Assembly: GCA_021323375.2 (NCBI GenBank)
Contig: JAJPCT020000016.1
Location: 1-64,000, forward strand
Origin: Candidatus Wolframiiraptor gerlachensis
GTDB taxonomy: Archaea; Thermoproteota; Nitrososphaeria_A; Caldarchaeales; Wolframiiraptoraceae
DNA: 64,000 nucleotides
Reading direction: 5' to 3'
Of this stretch, positions 53,085 through 62,799 are shown piece after piece; the first letter of the stretch is position 1; each line of letters begins with the position of its first letter. The notes under the pieces are model-generated. The model was given only the letters and a program-made list of their open reading frames with translations. It was not told where the DNA came from and searched no databases. Position numbers and translations under genes: made by a program.

Positions 53085-54401
53085 GTGAGCGCTATAGAGG
53101 TTCTTGAGAGGCAGCCTCTCAGGAAGTTTCACTACGTCCTTCTAGCGATCACGAGCCTGATTTATGGCCTGACGGCGATGAATGTCATGCTTATCTCTGT
53201 CGCCCTCCCGCGAATCAGTGCTGAGTGGTCTCTCAGTACGCCAGCTGCCGGACTTCTCGCGAGCTTCGGCTATATCGGGATGTTCTTGGGCGCCCTCTCA
53301 AGCGGCTTCATAGCGGATAGAATTGGGAGAAAGCCCACGATGATAATCATGATCCTGATAGGGTCGGTGTTTACGGGGCTCTGCGGTCTCGCCCCGGGCT
53401 ACGAGATAATGGCGGCTTTTAGGCTGATAGCGGGCTTTGGGCTCGGAGGAACACTACCACTCCCGGGAGTCTACATGAGCGAGTATCCGCCGGCCAAATA
53501 TAGGGGCAGATTCGTCGGCATCGTTGAAACCGCATGGGTCTATGGAGCGATATTATCCGTCGTCTTCGGCTACATCCTGATACCGGAATATGGCTGGAGA
53601 GCCGCATTCAACGCCGCCTACATACCATTGATTCTCATACCGTTCATAGCCCTCCAAGTCCCTGAGTCGATAAGGTTCCTTGAGAGGAGAGGCCGGATAG
53701 AGGAGATCAAGAGCATATTCAAGAGATATGGGCTCGTCGAGGATGTTGAGGGGCTTTATTTAAGACCTCAGCCAATTCAGAAAATCGGAGTCAAGAGGCT
53801 GATCTCTGGCGAGTATCTGAGGAGGACGTTGATACTCTGGATGCTCTGGGCCGCCCTCGTATACACATATCACGGGATATTCATCTGGCTACCATCAATC
53901 TATGCTGAGAGGCTTGGCTTCTCCATCGTGAAGTCCCTCGAATGGGTTCTGATCGTCACCTTGGTGCAGGTTCCCGGCTACTATAGCGCCGCGCTGCTCC
54001 TAGATAAGGTTGGCAGAAAGCCCATCCTAGCCTTCTATCTAGCTGTTGCCGGCGTCGCATCCCTCTTCCTCTCAACAACCCGCGACATCAACATGATCCT
54101 TATCTATAGCTGTGTGATAAGCTTCTTTAACCTCGGCGCTTGGGCCGGGCTCTATGCCTACACGCCAGAGCTCTATCCAACAGAGCTTAGGGGGACTGGA
54201 TCCGGGGCTGCCGCGAGCATCGGGAGAGTCGCGGGCATACTGGCCCCATATCTCACTGGATACCTGATGTATATCAGTGGTGGAGAGCTTTTCTACGCCT
54301 TCCTAGTGTTCGCGCTGGTTCATCTCGTGGCCGCTGCCATAACAGGCGCCTTCGGCGAGGAGACTAAGGGCAGGAGACTTGAGGAGATCTCGAGGATCTA
54401 G
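53085..54401 (+). CDS. MFS transporter, sugar-porter type
   Basis: About 438 aa with twelve membrane helices. FIADRIGRKPTMIIMILIGS, VYMSEYPPAKYRGRFVG, LLDKVGRKPI and ELYPTELRGTGSGAAASIGR are classic sugar-porter/MFS loop motifs. The track starts at 52995, overlapping htpX; a TATA-like AGTTTATCC near 53012 and the lack of family similarity before residue 31 favour GTG 53085. It imports a sugar, aromatic acid or similar compound by proton symport; the substrate is unknown. It converges with proS. Confidence 0.8.
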   Translation: MSAIEVLERQPLRKFHYVLLAITSLIYGLTAMNVMLISVALPRISAEWSLSTPAAGLLASFGYIGMFLGALSSGFIADRIGRKPTMIIMILIGSVFTGLCGLAPGYEIMAAFRLIAGFGLGGTLPLPGVYMSEYPPAKYRGRFVGIVETAWVYGAILSVVFGYILIPEYGWRAAFNAAYIPLILIPFIALQVPESIRFLERRGRIEEIKSIFKRYGLVEDVEGLYLRPQPIQKIGVKRLISGEYLRRTLILWMLWAALVYTYHGIFIWLPSIYAERLGFSIVKSLEWVLIVTLVQVPGYYSAALLLDKVGRKPILAFYLAVAGVASLFLSTTRDINMILIYSCVISFFNLGAWAGLYAYTPELYPTELRGTGSGAAASIGRVAGILAPYLTGYLMYISGGELFYAFLVFALVHLVAAAITGAFGEETKGRRLEEISRI

Positions 54402-55822
54402 TATGATCTCGCGACATAGACCACTGACCTGGCCTCGCCTCCGCATACCGCGCATGGGCCGAATGGCTTCTCGACTATATCATATCTCTCTCCCCTAACC
54501 TCTCCACCGACCTCGTCCTTCAGCTTCTCGGCGCACTCGATGCTCCCGCACCAGTTTATCCTCGCAATCCTCCTCTCCTTCAAGATCTTCTTTATCTCCT
54601 CCATGTTGTTGGCGTCGGAGATCACGCTGAGCATCATCCGCCTGCTCCTCTCAAGCAGGTTCGACTCTATTGCCCTCATCAGCTCATCCACTTTTCCGAC
54701 GAGCTCATCCAGCGACGCCTTAACCCTCTCCAGTGTATCTCTTCTCGCGAGGGTCACAGAGGACTCAACAACCTCCTTCGGCCCTATTTCCACCCTGACT
54801 GGGACGCCCATGAGCTCCCAATGATAGAACTTCTCACCCGGAGTAATGTCATCGCGATCATCAAGAACAGTCCTCCACCTGCCTGCCAGCATATCCCTCA
54901 CCTTGGACGCGTAGTCAAGTATCTGCTTCTCCTGCCCCTTGAATAGTATCGGGATTATCACGACCTGTGTTGGGGCAACCACGGGCGGTAGTACCAAGCC
55001 CCTATCATCCCCATGCTGGGCTATGATCGCTGCTATAACCCTGCTGAAGCCGAAGCCGTAGCATGTCTGATATGGCGTGCCCCTACTTCCATCCCTTTTC
55101 TCGAACTCTATCTCATATGCCTTTGCGAAGTTTCTCCCGAGGTTATGGATTGTGGCGACCTGATTTACCTTCCCATCGGGGTTCCATGCGTCGAATGCTA
55201 TCGAGTAAACTGCTCCAGCGAACTTGTCGAAATCCGGCCTCTTGAGTATGATGTAGCCTATGCAGAGCTTCTTCAGGACTGTCTCGTAGATCTGCATGGC
55301 CTCCCTAACCTGCTTCTCCGCCTCGGCCGCGTTCTCATGCACTGTGTGAGCCTCATTCCAGGGTATCTCCCTAACCCTATAGAGGGCTCTCGTGGCCATA
55401 GTCTCCCTACGATAGACATTCACGCTCTGATGAACCTTGAGTGGGAGATCGGCGTGGCTCCTTATCCAGAGCTTGAACATCGGATACATTATCGTCTCGG
55501 ATGTGGGCCTGATTATCAGCTTCTGCTCCCCGGAGCCCTGATCTATCACAAAGACCTCCTTCGAGAATCCCTTGATATGCTCCGCCTCCTTCCTGAATAG
55601 CTCCTCGCTGGTGACGAGGGGGAAGTACATCTTCTTGTGCCCAGTTTTCTCGAGCTCATCCTCGAGGAGCTTCTTGATCACGTCGAGCATGAAGGCCCCA
55701 TTCTCCAAGTAAACCGAGAAGCCCTTCACCGGGAACCTGTTATCAACTATCCTAGCCCTGAAGATGACGTCGTCAAACCACTCGGAGAAGTTTTCAAACT
55801 TCTTCGAAGCGGAGACGCTCAT
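54398..55822 (-). CDS. proS: Prolyl-tRNA synthetase (archaeal/eukaryotic type)
   Basis: 474 aa, class II. FPVKGFSVYLENGAFMLDVI, LIIRPTSETIMYPMFKLWIR (motif 2 region), YRRETMATRALYRVREIPWN and GVPVRVEIGPKEV are diagnostic. The C-terminal zinc-like domain (WCGSIEC and CAVCGG) and the terminal Tyr (VARSY) match the short archaeal form. It charges tRNA-Pro. Confidence 0.95.
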   Translation of the reverse strand: MSVSASKKFENFSEWFDDVIFRARIVDNRFPVKGFSVYLENGAFMLDVIKKLLEDELEKTGHKKMYFPLVTSEELFRKEAEHIKGFSKEVFVIDQGSGEQKLIIRPTSETIMYPMFKLWIRSHADLPLKVHQSVNVYRRETMATRALYRVREIPWNEAHTVHENAAEAEKQVREAMQIYETVLKKLCIGYIILKRPDFDKFAGAVYSIAFDAWNPDGKVNQVATIHNLGRNFAKAYEIEFEKRDGSRGTPYQTCYGFGFSRVIAAIIAQHGDDRGLVLPPVVAPTQVVIIPILFKGQEKQILDYASKVRDMLAGRWRTVLDDRDDITPGEKFYHWELMGVPVRVEIGPKEVVESSVTLARRDTLERVKASLDELVGKVDELMRAIESNLLERSRRMMLSVISDANNMEEIKKILKERRIARINWCGSIECAEKLKDEVGGEVRGERYDIVEKPFGPCAVCGGEARSVVYVARSY

Positions 55823-55889
55823 CCCGCTAAGCCGCGCCTCCCCCCGATATATAGCCTATCCACCATAAATCCCGGCCCATGGGGGCTTT

Positions 55890-56594
55890 CTAGCCCCTCC
55901 TCTCCCAGCTCTTAAGCGCCGCTTCCACCATTTCAGCTAGCAACTTTTTCGGGTCCTTTGCCTTGACATATGCGCTGGCTAGGAGGACTCCCTCGGTCCC
56001 GAGCTCTATCGCCTTGGCCACGTCATCGCCCGTCGAGATGCCCGCGCCGCAGAGTATGTGGACTGATGGATTTACCCTCTTAATCGCCTCAACGGCCCCC
56101 GTGACGACCTCAGGCTTCGCTTTCGAGACAGGTATCCCCGTCCCTATTAGCTCCGGGGGCTCAATCGCCAGCATATCCGGCCCTAGCGCCGCCCCAGCCC
56201 TAGTGGTCTCAACAGTATCTGTGCATAGCAGGGAGATCAACCCAACCTCTCTCAACCTCTCGAGAACCGCGCCAATATCCGCTAGGAGGAGCCTCTTCTC
56301 AGAATGGTTGACTATCGAGCCCACTGCTCCAGCAGCCTTAACATTCTCCGCGATTATTGAGCCTGTGTGGCTTCCGGGGCGATATGGGTCAACATGCTGG
56401 GCGAAGATCGGTATGCTGACATGCTCCACAACAGCCCTGAGATCGAGTAGCGGCGGGGCGACGATAATCGAGATACCATATTCCCTCGAGACCTCTTCAG
56501 CAATCCTAGCAAGCCTTATAGCATTCTCACCTATGGACTCGAGGTAAACCTTGAAGTTCAGTGCAATTACTGGATACTTTATCTCAACACTCAT
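55890..56594 (-). CDS. tpiA: Triosephosphate isomerase
   Basis: 234 aa, the compact archaeal length. VIALNFKVYLES (catalytic Lys), SIVNHSEKR (catalytic His), AIEPPELIGTGIPVSKAKPE (catalytic Glu) and CGAGISTGDDVAKAIELGTE are all present. It interconverts DHAP and glyceraldehyde 3-phosphate, linking the aldolase of the sugar island to lower glycolysis. Confidence 0.95.
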   Translation of the reverse strand: MSVEIKYPVIALNFKVYLESIGENAIRLARIAEEVSREYGISIIVAPPLLDLRAVVEHVSIPIFAQHVDPYRPGSHTGSIIAENVKAAGAVGSIVNHSEKRLLLADIGAVLERLREVGLISLLCTDTVETTRAGAALGPDMLAIEPPELIGTGIPVSKAKPEVVTGAVEAIKRVNPSVHILCGAGISTGDDVAKAIELGTEGVLLASAYVKAKDPKKLLAEMVEAALKSWERRG

Positions 56595-56627
56595 ATCTTT
56601 CTTGGAGTATGAGCCTGTTGATAAGAA

Positions 56628-57533
56628 TTATCTCGTGGGCTTTGGTCGAGTTTTCTCACGCTTCCTCTCAATCACTTCTCCCCACATGAGCTTTATCTCC
56701 CCTATCAGCTCATCCACCTTGAGGGCACCCTTCTCGGTAATATAGGTGGTTATCAGCCTCGGCCGCAGGATCTCAAAATAAGGGTTCAGGCATCGGAGCT
56801 TGGCTTCCCCGACATATACCTCCTCCTCTGGATGCCTCTCTAGACCGAACCCGTAGATCGCCGCTTTCCAGAGATCCGTCACGATATTCACCGGAACCCC
56901 AGCATCCATCGCTGAGAGGGCGATCATCTTTGAGCCTATCTTGTTCGCGATCGAGCCATCATCGAGTATCGCATCACACCCCAGCACCACCGCATCAACA
57001 AGCCCCTGGTCCATAACATGTGATGCCGCCGCATCGACTATTAGTGTCACATCATGTCCCCTAGCCGCCAGCCTCTCAGCAAGCCTCCTCCCCTCATAGC
57101 CTGGCCGCGACTCAGTAATATACACGCTAATATCCCTGCAGTTTTCGAGGGCGCTGGCAACAGTTGAGCTATAACTATGGGTTAGAATGCTCCTATATCT
57201 CCTGATCATCTCGGAGGCGTTTTGCACAACGCTTCTCAGAGAGCTCTGGTACTCGTTTATGCACCTCCTCACAGCGTTCTCTATCGCTTCTCCCACGGAT
57301 TTTCCAGCCGAGACCTCCTTCTCGATTATCGAGCCAATCATGTGCGCTATGTTTGCTATCGAGGGCATGCTCGGCCTAGCTTCTGAGAGAGCCTTCACAA
57401 GCCTCCTCACGTCTTTGAGGCTCACGGGCTTCTCGAGAAGCTTCATGAAGGATACTGCGGCCCTGATCGTGAGCTGTGACGCGCCGCTCACCGAATCCTC
57501 CTTTATCTCCCTCACCAGATCCGCGATGTTCAT
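56628..57533 (-). CDS. eIF2B-like isomerase (ribose-1,5-bisphosphate isomerase type)
   Basis: 301 aa. TESRPGYEGRRLAERLAARG and LGCDAILDDGSIANKIGSKM are the eIF2B-alpha/MtnA/R15P-isomerase family motifs. Archaeal members include ribose-1,5-bisphosphate isomerase of the AMP-salvage pathway and uncharacterised eIF2B homologues. The helical N-terminal half (about 115 residues) fits this group. No RuBisCO or AMP phosphorylase gene lies in the window, so the R15P call is tentative. Confidence 0.75.
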   Translation of the reverse strand: MNIADLVREIKEDSVSGASQLTIRAAVSFMKLLEKPVSLKDVRRLVKALSEARPSMPSIANIAHMIGSIIEKEVSAGKSVGEAIENAVRRCINEYQSSLRSVVQNASEMIRRYRSILTHSYSSTVASALENCRDISVYITESRPGYEGRRLAERLAARGHDVTLIVDAAASHVMDQGLVDAVVLGCDAILDDGSIANKIGSKMIALSAMDAGVPVNIVTDLWKAAIYGFGLERHPEEEVYVGEAKLRCLNPYFEILRPRLITTYITEKGALKVDELIGEIKLMWGEVIERKREKTRPKPTR

Positions 57534-57564
57534 CTTCCGCGAGGGCTACTGGATCACGTTATTA

Positions 57565-59007
57565 TTAAGGTGTTTGCGCCGATTCCTCGCCCAGCCGCCG
57601 CTCTTCAACCCCAGAGCCCAAGTGGATTATCTTGACCAAGTGGACGAGCTCTTCCCTCATGCCATATGTGAGGACCGCAGTTGGTTCTCTCACCCTTATC
57701 TCGCCCCTCATGATCTTCTTCTCCAGCTCGTTTAAGCCCTCCTCATAGCTCGTTGAGAACGCCTCAACGGTCTCCACGCCTCTCAGGAGCATCAGTCTTC
57801 TCAGGGTTCTCTTGCTGGGTGAGACCGCTATCACGCTCACGGACGGCCTGAAGCCCGCTATCCTCTGAGCTGTTCTACCGGAGATTGTATAGATGAGTAT
57901 CGCGGCGTTAAGGGACTCGGCCAGCGAGGCGACACCATATGCGAATCTTGTTCTAATATCCTCCCTAGGATCCACGCTCCTCCTCGGGGGAGTTATCCCG
58001 GGCTCATATCTCTCGATTATCTTGTGGAGCCACTTGACCGCCTCGACCGGATATTTGCCGACCGCCGTCTCATTCGTTAGCATCAGGACATCTACGCCCT
58101 CGGATACCGCCGCGACCACGTCCACGACCTCGCTTCTCGTCGGGACAGGGTTCTCTATCATCGAGCCGAGGAGCTGTGTAGCGATTATCACGGGCTTGCC
58201 CCTCTCAATGGACTTTCTAATGATCACGCTCTGTAGCCTTGGAACCTCCTCGAGCGGGAAATGCATGCCTAGATCCCCTCTCGCGACAAGGATCGCGTCA
58301 GCCGCATCCACTATCTCCTCTAGGTTCTTCACAGCGGCTGGAATCTCTATCTTCGCTATTATCGATGTCTGCTCCGCTCCGAGTGATAGTAGCATACCCC
58401 TCAGCATCGCCACATCATGCTCTCCCCTGACATAGCTTAACCCGATATAGTCGAACTCCTCGGTAGCTGCGAACTTCACGATCTCAACCTCCCTGCTGCT
58501 TATTGTTGGCAGGTCTAGATCCCTACCCCTTACAACCATGCTCTTCCTACTGCTTATCCTCGCATTGGTCAAGGCCTTCAAGACGACCTCTGAGGCTGAT
58601 GCTGACTCAACCTCGAATGCCGCGAGGCCATCATCCATTAATATCACATGCCCGCGTCTCAGCACCTTGAGAACAGTCTCGTTGGGAAGCGGGATAACTT
58701 TCTCATCTCCCCCACGAGCCCTATCTAGGGGGACAAGTTTCACAAATTCTCCAGACCTCACCTCTATCGGCTCATCAAGTATCCCCACGCGGACTGATGG
58801 GCCTGGCAGATCACCTATAAGAGCTAGATGTGTTGCGAGCTCGGCCTCAACCTCCCTAACGATCCTAACGGTCTCCCTCCACTCCTCGATGGACCCATGG
58901 CTAAAGTTTATCCTGAAGATCCTCGCCCCGGCTAGCGCCATCCCCCTGACGATCTCACGGCTCCTACTAGCCACGCCAACGGTTACAGCAATCTTTGTCC
59001 TGGTCAT
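57565..59007 (-). CDS. pyk: Pyruvate kinase
   Basis: 480 aa. RINFSHGSIEEW, KIEIPAAVKNLEEIVDAADA followed by ILVARGDLGM (catalytic Lys and metal site) and PVIIATQLLGSMIENPVPTR are signature regions. It departs from the usual first motif (KIVATIGPAS) with TKIAVTVGVASRSRE and has TNETAVGKYP for SGETA. It makes pyruvate and ATP from PEP. The C-terminal regulatory domain is present (IYTISGRTAQRIAGFRPS). Confidence 0.92.
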   Translation of the reverse strand: MTRTKIAVTVGVASRSREIVRGMALAGARIFRINFSHGSIEEWRETVRIVREVEAELATHLALIGDLPGPSVRVGILDEPIEVRSGEFVKLVPLDRARGGDEKVIPLPNETVLKVLRRGHVILMDDGLAAFEVESASASEVVLKALTNARISSRKSMVVRGRDLDLPTISSREVEIVKFAATEEFDYIGLSYVRGEHDVAMLRGMLLSLGAEQTSIIAKIEIPAAVKNLEEIVDAADAILVARGDLGMHFPLEEVPRLQSVIIRKSIERGKPVIIATQLLGSMIENPVPTRSEVVDVVAAVSEGVDVLMLTNETAVGKYPVEAVKWLHKIIERYEPGITPPRRSVDPREDIRTRFAYGVASLAESLNAAILIYTISGRTAQRIAGFRPSVSVIAVSPSKRTLRRLMLLRGVETVEAFSTSYEEGLNELEKKIMRGEIRVREPTAVLTYGMREELVHLVKIIHLGSGVEERRLGEESAQTP

Positions 59008-59057
59008 CCCATATCACTAGACAGGAGCTATGAGATAAGTTGTCCTCTCTAGGGGGC

Positions 59058-60122
59058 TTATAAGTATCCCTCAGCCTCGGCGAGCTCGGCATTTAGCACC
59101 GCGTTCCCAGCAGCCCCCCTGATCGTATTATGGCCCAAGACAAGGAACTTTACCCCATTTCTTAGAACCGGGTCTCTCCTAATCCTGCCGACGACCACCG
59201 ACATACCGTTACCAGCATACCTGTCCAGCCTCGGCTGAGGCCTATCCGGCTCATCCCTCACGATTATCGGCCTCTCCGGCGCGGTCGGCAGCCTGAGCTC
59301 CTGCGGCCTCCCCTTAAACCTCCTCATAGTCTCCGCGACATCCTCAGGCTCAGCCGGCTTATCCAGCTCGACGAAGATCGCCTCGAGATGCCCTTCGAGA
59401 ACATTAACTCTATGGCAGCTCGCCGAGATCTTGAAATCCGCGGGAGTGATCCTCGAGTTCTCCAGCCTGCCTAGGATCTTCAGCGCCTCCCGCTCAACCT
59501 TCTCCTCCTCATTTCTTATGTATGGTATGATGTTGTCCGTTATCGCCATAGAAGGCACCCCAGTCCAGCCCGCGCCCGAGAGAGCCTGCATCGTTGAGAC
59601 TATCACGCTCCTTATGCCATACTCATCCATGAGCGGTTTCAAGGCTATTATCATGGCATTCGACGTGCAGTTCGGGCTCGTGACTATGAAAGATCTCCAG
59701 CCCCTCTTCCTCTGCTCCCTGACAAGACCTAGGTGATCGGGATTAACCTCGCCTATCAGGATCGGGACATCCGGCTCCATCCTATAGGCACTCGTATCGC
59801 TTATCACAGGGATCCCCTCCCTCGCGAACTCAGCCTCAACCTCTCTAGCCACCTCCGATGGAAGCGCTGAGAATACTAGATCTACATCTCCCTCATGCTT
59901 AACATCCTCAAGCCGCGCCTCAACAACACGCATCCCCGCTGCCCGCTCCGGAATCTCGCCCTCAATACACCAGTGAACAACCTCAGCATACTTCTTCCCC
60001 GCAGATCTCGAGGAAGCAGCTAAGACCTCGAGCTCAAACCTCGGATGATCAGAGAGCAACTTGACAAATCTCTGACCGACCATCCCCGTAGCGCCCAGCA
60101 CAGCAACCCTCAACTTATCCAT
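59058..60122 (-). CDS. asd: Aspartate-semialdehyde dehydrogenase
   Basis: About 354 aa from ATG 60120-60122; the track's extra N-terminus (60179) has no family similarity. VAVLGATGMVGQRFVKLL binds NADPH, and TSPNCTSNAMI contains the catalytic Cys; SCHRVNVLEGHLEAIF carries the catalytic His. This is the archaeal/fungal type. It reduces aspartyl phosphate in Met/Thr/Lys synthesis and works with lysC and hom encoded just beyond. Confidence 0.93.
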   Translation of the reverse strand: MDKLRVAVLGATGMVGQRFVKLLSDHPRFELEVLAASSRSAGKKYAEVVHWCIEGEIPERAAGMRVVEARLEDVKHEGDVDLVFSALPSEVAREVEAEFAREGIPVISDTSAYRMEPDVPILIGEVNPDHLGLVREQRKRGWRSFIVTSPNCTSNAMIIALKPLMDEYGIRSVIVSTMQALSGAGWTGVPSMAITDNIIPYIRNEEEKVEREALKILGRLENSRITPADFKISASCHRVNVLEGHLEAIFVELDKPAEPEDVAETMRRFKGRPQELRLPTAPERPIIVRDEPDRPQPRLDRYAGNGMSVVVGRIRRDPVLRNGVKFLVLGHNTIRGAAGNAVLNAELAEAEGYL

Positions 60123-60311
60123 ATGCACTCCACCCCAACCCCATGCACCAAAACAGCCATGAATTAAAACTTTTGACATGCTCTAAGAACAATCTCCTAG
60201 ACACTTGACTCATGCCCCTTAAACTCCACATTCCATGATTACGGATAGCCCTCCAAATACTTATAAGAAGGGTTTAGGCTGGTTGTGCGAGGTGCAGTCT
60301 TAGTTTTGGGT

Positions 60312-60731
60312 ATGATTCCTCGTGATAAGCTTATCGGAATGCAGGTATACAACCCGAATGGAACATTTGTTGGGATTGTTCAGGATATTGCTCTGCCGCT
60401 TGGAGAAGGTGAGATGGGCATAGTAGTGACGACAAGGGCGCAGGCTATGGAGACGATTCCATGGAGCAAGATCTCAGCCGTTGGAGATATCATAATCCTC
60501 AAGGAGAATATTGAGATTAAGGTCCCGCCCGTGGAGATGGCCGCGCCGCAGGCCTTCCCATCACCTCAGGCACCATCAACAGAGAGCAAGGCTGGAGGAG
60601 CCTTGAAATCCATCGCCGGGGTCTTTAAGAGGGGTGGGGAGAAGCCCGCCTGCCCAACATGCGGCAAGTCATTAACATATATCGAGCAGTATAAGAGATG
60701 GTACTGCTATAACTGCGGCAAATACGTCTAG
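60312..60731 (+). CDS. PRC-barrel protein with C-terminal zinc ribbon
   Basis: About 139 aa. Residues 1-70 form a PRC-barrel (LIGMQVYNPNGTFVGIVQDI), followed by a Pro/Ala/Ser linker and a zinc ribbon (CPTCGKSLTYIEQYKRWYCY, then NCGKY). The pairing suggests a small adaptor binding RNA or ribosome-associated partners, as proposed for other PRC-barrel proteins; the function is unknown. A TATA-like ACTTATAAG near 60260 predicts transcription from about 60287, so ATG 60312 is preferred to the GTG at 60285. Confidence 0.75.
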   Translation: MIPRDKLIGMQVYNPNGTFVGIVQDIALPLGEGEMGIVVTTRAQAMETIPWSKISAVGDIIILKENIEIKVPPVEMAAPQAFPSPQAPSTESKAGGALKSIAGVFKRGGEKPACPTCGKSLTYIEQYKRWYCYNCGKYV

Positions 60732-60792
60732 CATTCACTCAATTAATCATTTTTGGCCGTTTTAGCTGAGCTGGCAAAATTTTGTATTTTGA

Positions 60793-62187
60793 TCAGTGTG
60801 CTATATTTAAGCCGAATGCTCTGTGTACCGCTCTTAGCGCCTTGACACCATCCTCTTCTTTGACTGCGAAGGAGATGTTGAGCTCTGATGATCCCTGTGC
60901 TATCATCTTTATGTTTATGCCCTCTGCGGCGACCGCGTTGAAGATTTTCGCGGCTACCCCGGGCTTGCCCCTCATCCCGGATCCTATGACTGCTATTACG
61001 CATATCCCCTCCTCATAGTCTATCTTTATCTCGTCCTCGGCGAACTCGCTCTTTATCGCCTTTAGCGCCTTTTTCAGGTCCTCTCTCGGCAGGGCTATCG
61101 AGATGTTTGCCTGCGATGATGCCTGTGAGACCATTATCACTTGGGCGCCTATCCTCGCGAGGAGGTCTAGGAGCTTGACATTAGTGTTCATAGCTTCTGA
61201 TGAGCCGATTCCGCTTGCGAGGATTATCGCCGCATCCCTTATCATCGTCAAAGCCTTGACGGTGTCGGACTCAGCCACTCTACTTATCAGCGTTCCCTCA
61301 GCGGATGGATTATAGAAGTTCTTCACCCTTATCGGGATATTCTCCTTGGAGGCTGGCTCGAGCGCCCCCGGGTGGATGACCTTCGCGCCGAAATATGCTA
61401 GCTCAAGAACCTCATCATAGGACATTCGCGATATCGGCCTTGCCTCTGGCACGAGCTTGGGATCCGCGGTCATCACGCCATCAACATCCTTCCAGAGGAT
61501 TATCTCGTCAACTTTGAGCGCCGCGCCTATTATTGTCGCGGTATAGTCGGATCCGCCCCTTCCCAAGGTCGTGATTACACCATCAGGAGTCGAGGCTATG
61601 AACCCTGTCACCACCGGGACTATCCCCTTCTCCAATAGGGGGCCAAGCCTCCTCCTAACCTCATGATATGTTATCCCCAGCGGCTTAGCGGATCCAAACT
61701 CGTCATTCGTGATTATGCCCGCATCCCATCCAGTGAGATACTCCGCCTTGACGCCGTGATCAACAAGCGAGCCCCAGAAGATCCTTGTCGAGAGCCTCTC
61801 GCCGAATGATAGGGCATAGTCCTTGATCCTCGGCGTGACCTCCTTTAGGTATGCGGTTATTGAGAGGAGCTTTCCGAGCTCCTCGATCTCCTGCTCAAGC
61901 TTCTCCCAAACATTTCTTCTTAGATCCTCCTTTCCTATCGCCTCCATGCAGGCATTTTTATGCCTCGCTCTAAGGCTCTCGATGAAGCTACGCACCTCGT
62001 CCTCGCGCCCCTTCTCAGCACTCCCAAGCGCCCCGAGTATCCCATCAGTTACACCGCTGAGCGCGGATACAACTGCGACAACGCGGCACCCGCGCTCGAC
62101 ATAATCCCTGACTATCTCGGCGGACCTCCTCAGAGTAGACCCGTCCTTGACACAGCTTCCGCCGAACTTCATCACGTAGCTGGCCAT
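60793..62187 (-). CDS. lysC: Aspartate kinase
   Basis: 464 aa. VMKFGGSCVKDG, LGRGGSDYTATIIGAALKVD and WKDVDGVMTADPK are the catalytic core. Two ACT domains (about residues 315-464) provide feedback control by Lys or Thr. It phosphorylates aspartate. It is divergent from the ACT-hom gene pair with a 20-bp inverted repeat between them. Confidence 0.95.
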   Translation of the reverse strand: MASYVMKFGGSCVKDGSTLRRSAEIVRDYVERGCRVVAVVSALSGVTDGILGALGSAEKGREDEVRSFIESLRARHKNACMEAIGKEDLRRNVWEKLEQEIEELGKLLSITAYLKEVTPRIKDYALSFGERLSTRIFWGSLVDHGVKAEYLTGWDAGIITNDEFGSAKPLGITYHEVRRRLGPLLEKGIVPVVTGFIASTPDGVITTLGRGGSDYTATIIGAALKVDEIILWKDVDGVMTADPKLVPEARPISRMSYDEVLELAYFGAKVIHPGALEPASKENIPIRVKNFYNPSAEGTLISRVAESDTVKALTMIRDAAIILASGIGSSEAMNTNVKLLDLLARIGAQVIMVSQASSQANISIALPREDLKKALKAIKSEFAEDEIKIDYEEGICVIAVIGSGMRGKPGVAAKIFNAVAAEGINIKMIAQGSSELNISFAVKEEDGVKALRAVHRAFGLNIAH

Positions 62188-62246
62188 GGCCTCCCGCCCT
62201 CCAAGGATGTCTCGCCGCTGAATTCTCTCACCAAAGGAAATTTTCC

Positions 62247-62266
62247 GGCTTATAGCCTTAAGCCGA
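62247..62266. promoter_or_regulatory. Inverted repeat over divergent lysC and ACT-hom promoters
   Basis: CGGCTTA-TAGCCT-TAAGCCG is a perfect 7-bp inverted repeat with a 6-bp spacer. It covers TATA-like sequence on both strands (CTTATAGCC plus; GCTATAAGCC minus), about 60 nt from each start codon. A dimeric regulator here could control both halves of the aspartate pathway. Confidence 0.45.
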
Positions 62267-62331
62267 GCCTGTCTCTGCAGCGCTAGCCTAATTAACGGGT
62301 TGGAGGGTAGGGGGCACGGGAGGCTGCTTGA

Positions 62332-62799
62332 ATGAGGGTTAAGCTTACTCTAGCTCTTAGTGATAGGCCCGGCGTCCTCTTGAAGGCCTTGGAACAGATC
62401 GCCTTGAATGGCGGTAATATTGTCTCGATAATTCATCGGAGGGATAGCATTACATCGGGCTATGTGCCCGTGAGCATTAACGTGGAGTTTCCTGATTCGG
62501 CGAGCCTTGAGAGGGCTAAGAAGGGAATAGAGGCCTCGGGGATACCGGTGATCGAGGCTGAGACCCTTGAGAAAGCCATTTGCACGATACTATTGATAGG
62601 TGCCGTGAAGATCGAGGATCTACTTAGAAGAGTTCATGAGCTCGGGTCTAGAGTTGCTGAGGTCTCCATGACCGGCGGCTTAACATCCCCATGCATCAAG
62701 GCGGTTATCGAGGCCCCATCCGAGAAGCTTAGCACACTTCTCGCATCCTTAGAGAGCTTTGCCGAGGAGCAGGGAGCGCTCCTGATAACCGAGTGGTGA
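62332..62799 (+). CDS. ACT-domain protein associated with homoserine dehydrogenase
   Basis: 155 aa. It begins with an ACT domain (KLTLALSDRPGVLLKALEQI, typical 'DrPGvL' turn), and a second ACT-like half follows (AICTILLIGAVKIEDLLRRV). Some archaea and clostridia encode such a protein in front of hom, where it binds an amino acid and modulates homoserine dehydrogenase, whose own ACT domain is missing. It overlaps hom by 7 nt. Confidence 0.8.
   Translation: MRVKLTLALSDRPGVLLKALEQIALNGGNIVSIIHRRDSITSGYVPVSINVEFPDSASLERAKKGIEASGIPVIEAETLEKAICTILLIGAVKIEDLLRRVHELGSRVAEVSMTGGLTSPCIKAVIEAPSEKLSTLLASLESFAEEQGALLITEW

Noticed and set aside
55013-55600. 195-aa plus-strand ORF
   Set aside because: Antisense to the well-supported proS gene.
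55963-56547. 194-aa plus-strand ORF
   Set aside because: Antisense shadow of tpiA, rich in Ser/Thr/Ala as expected for an artefact.
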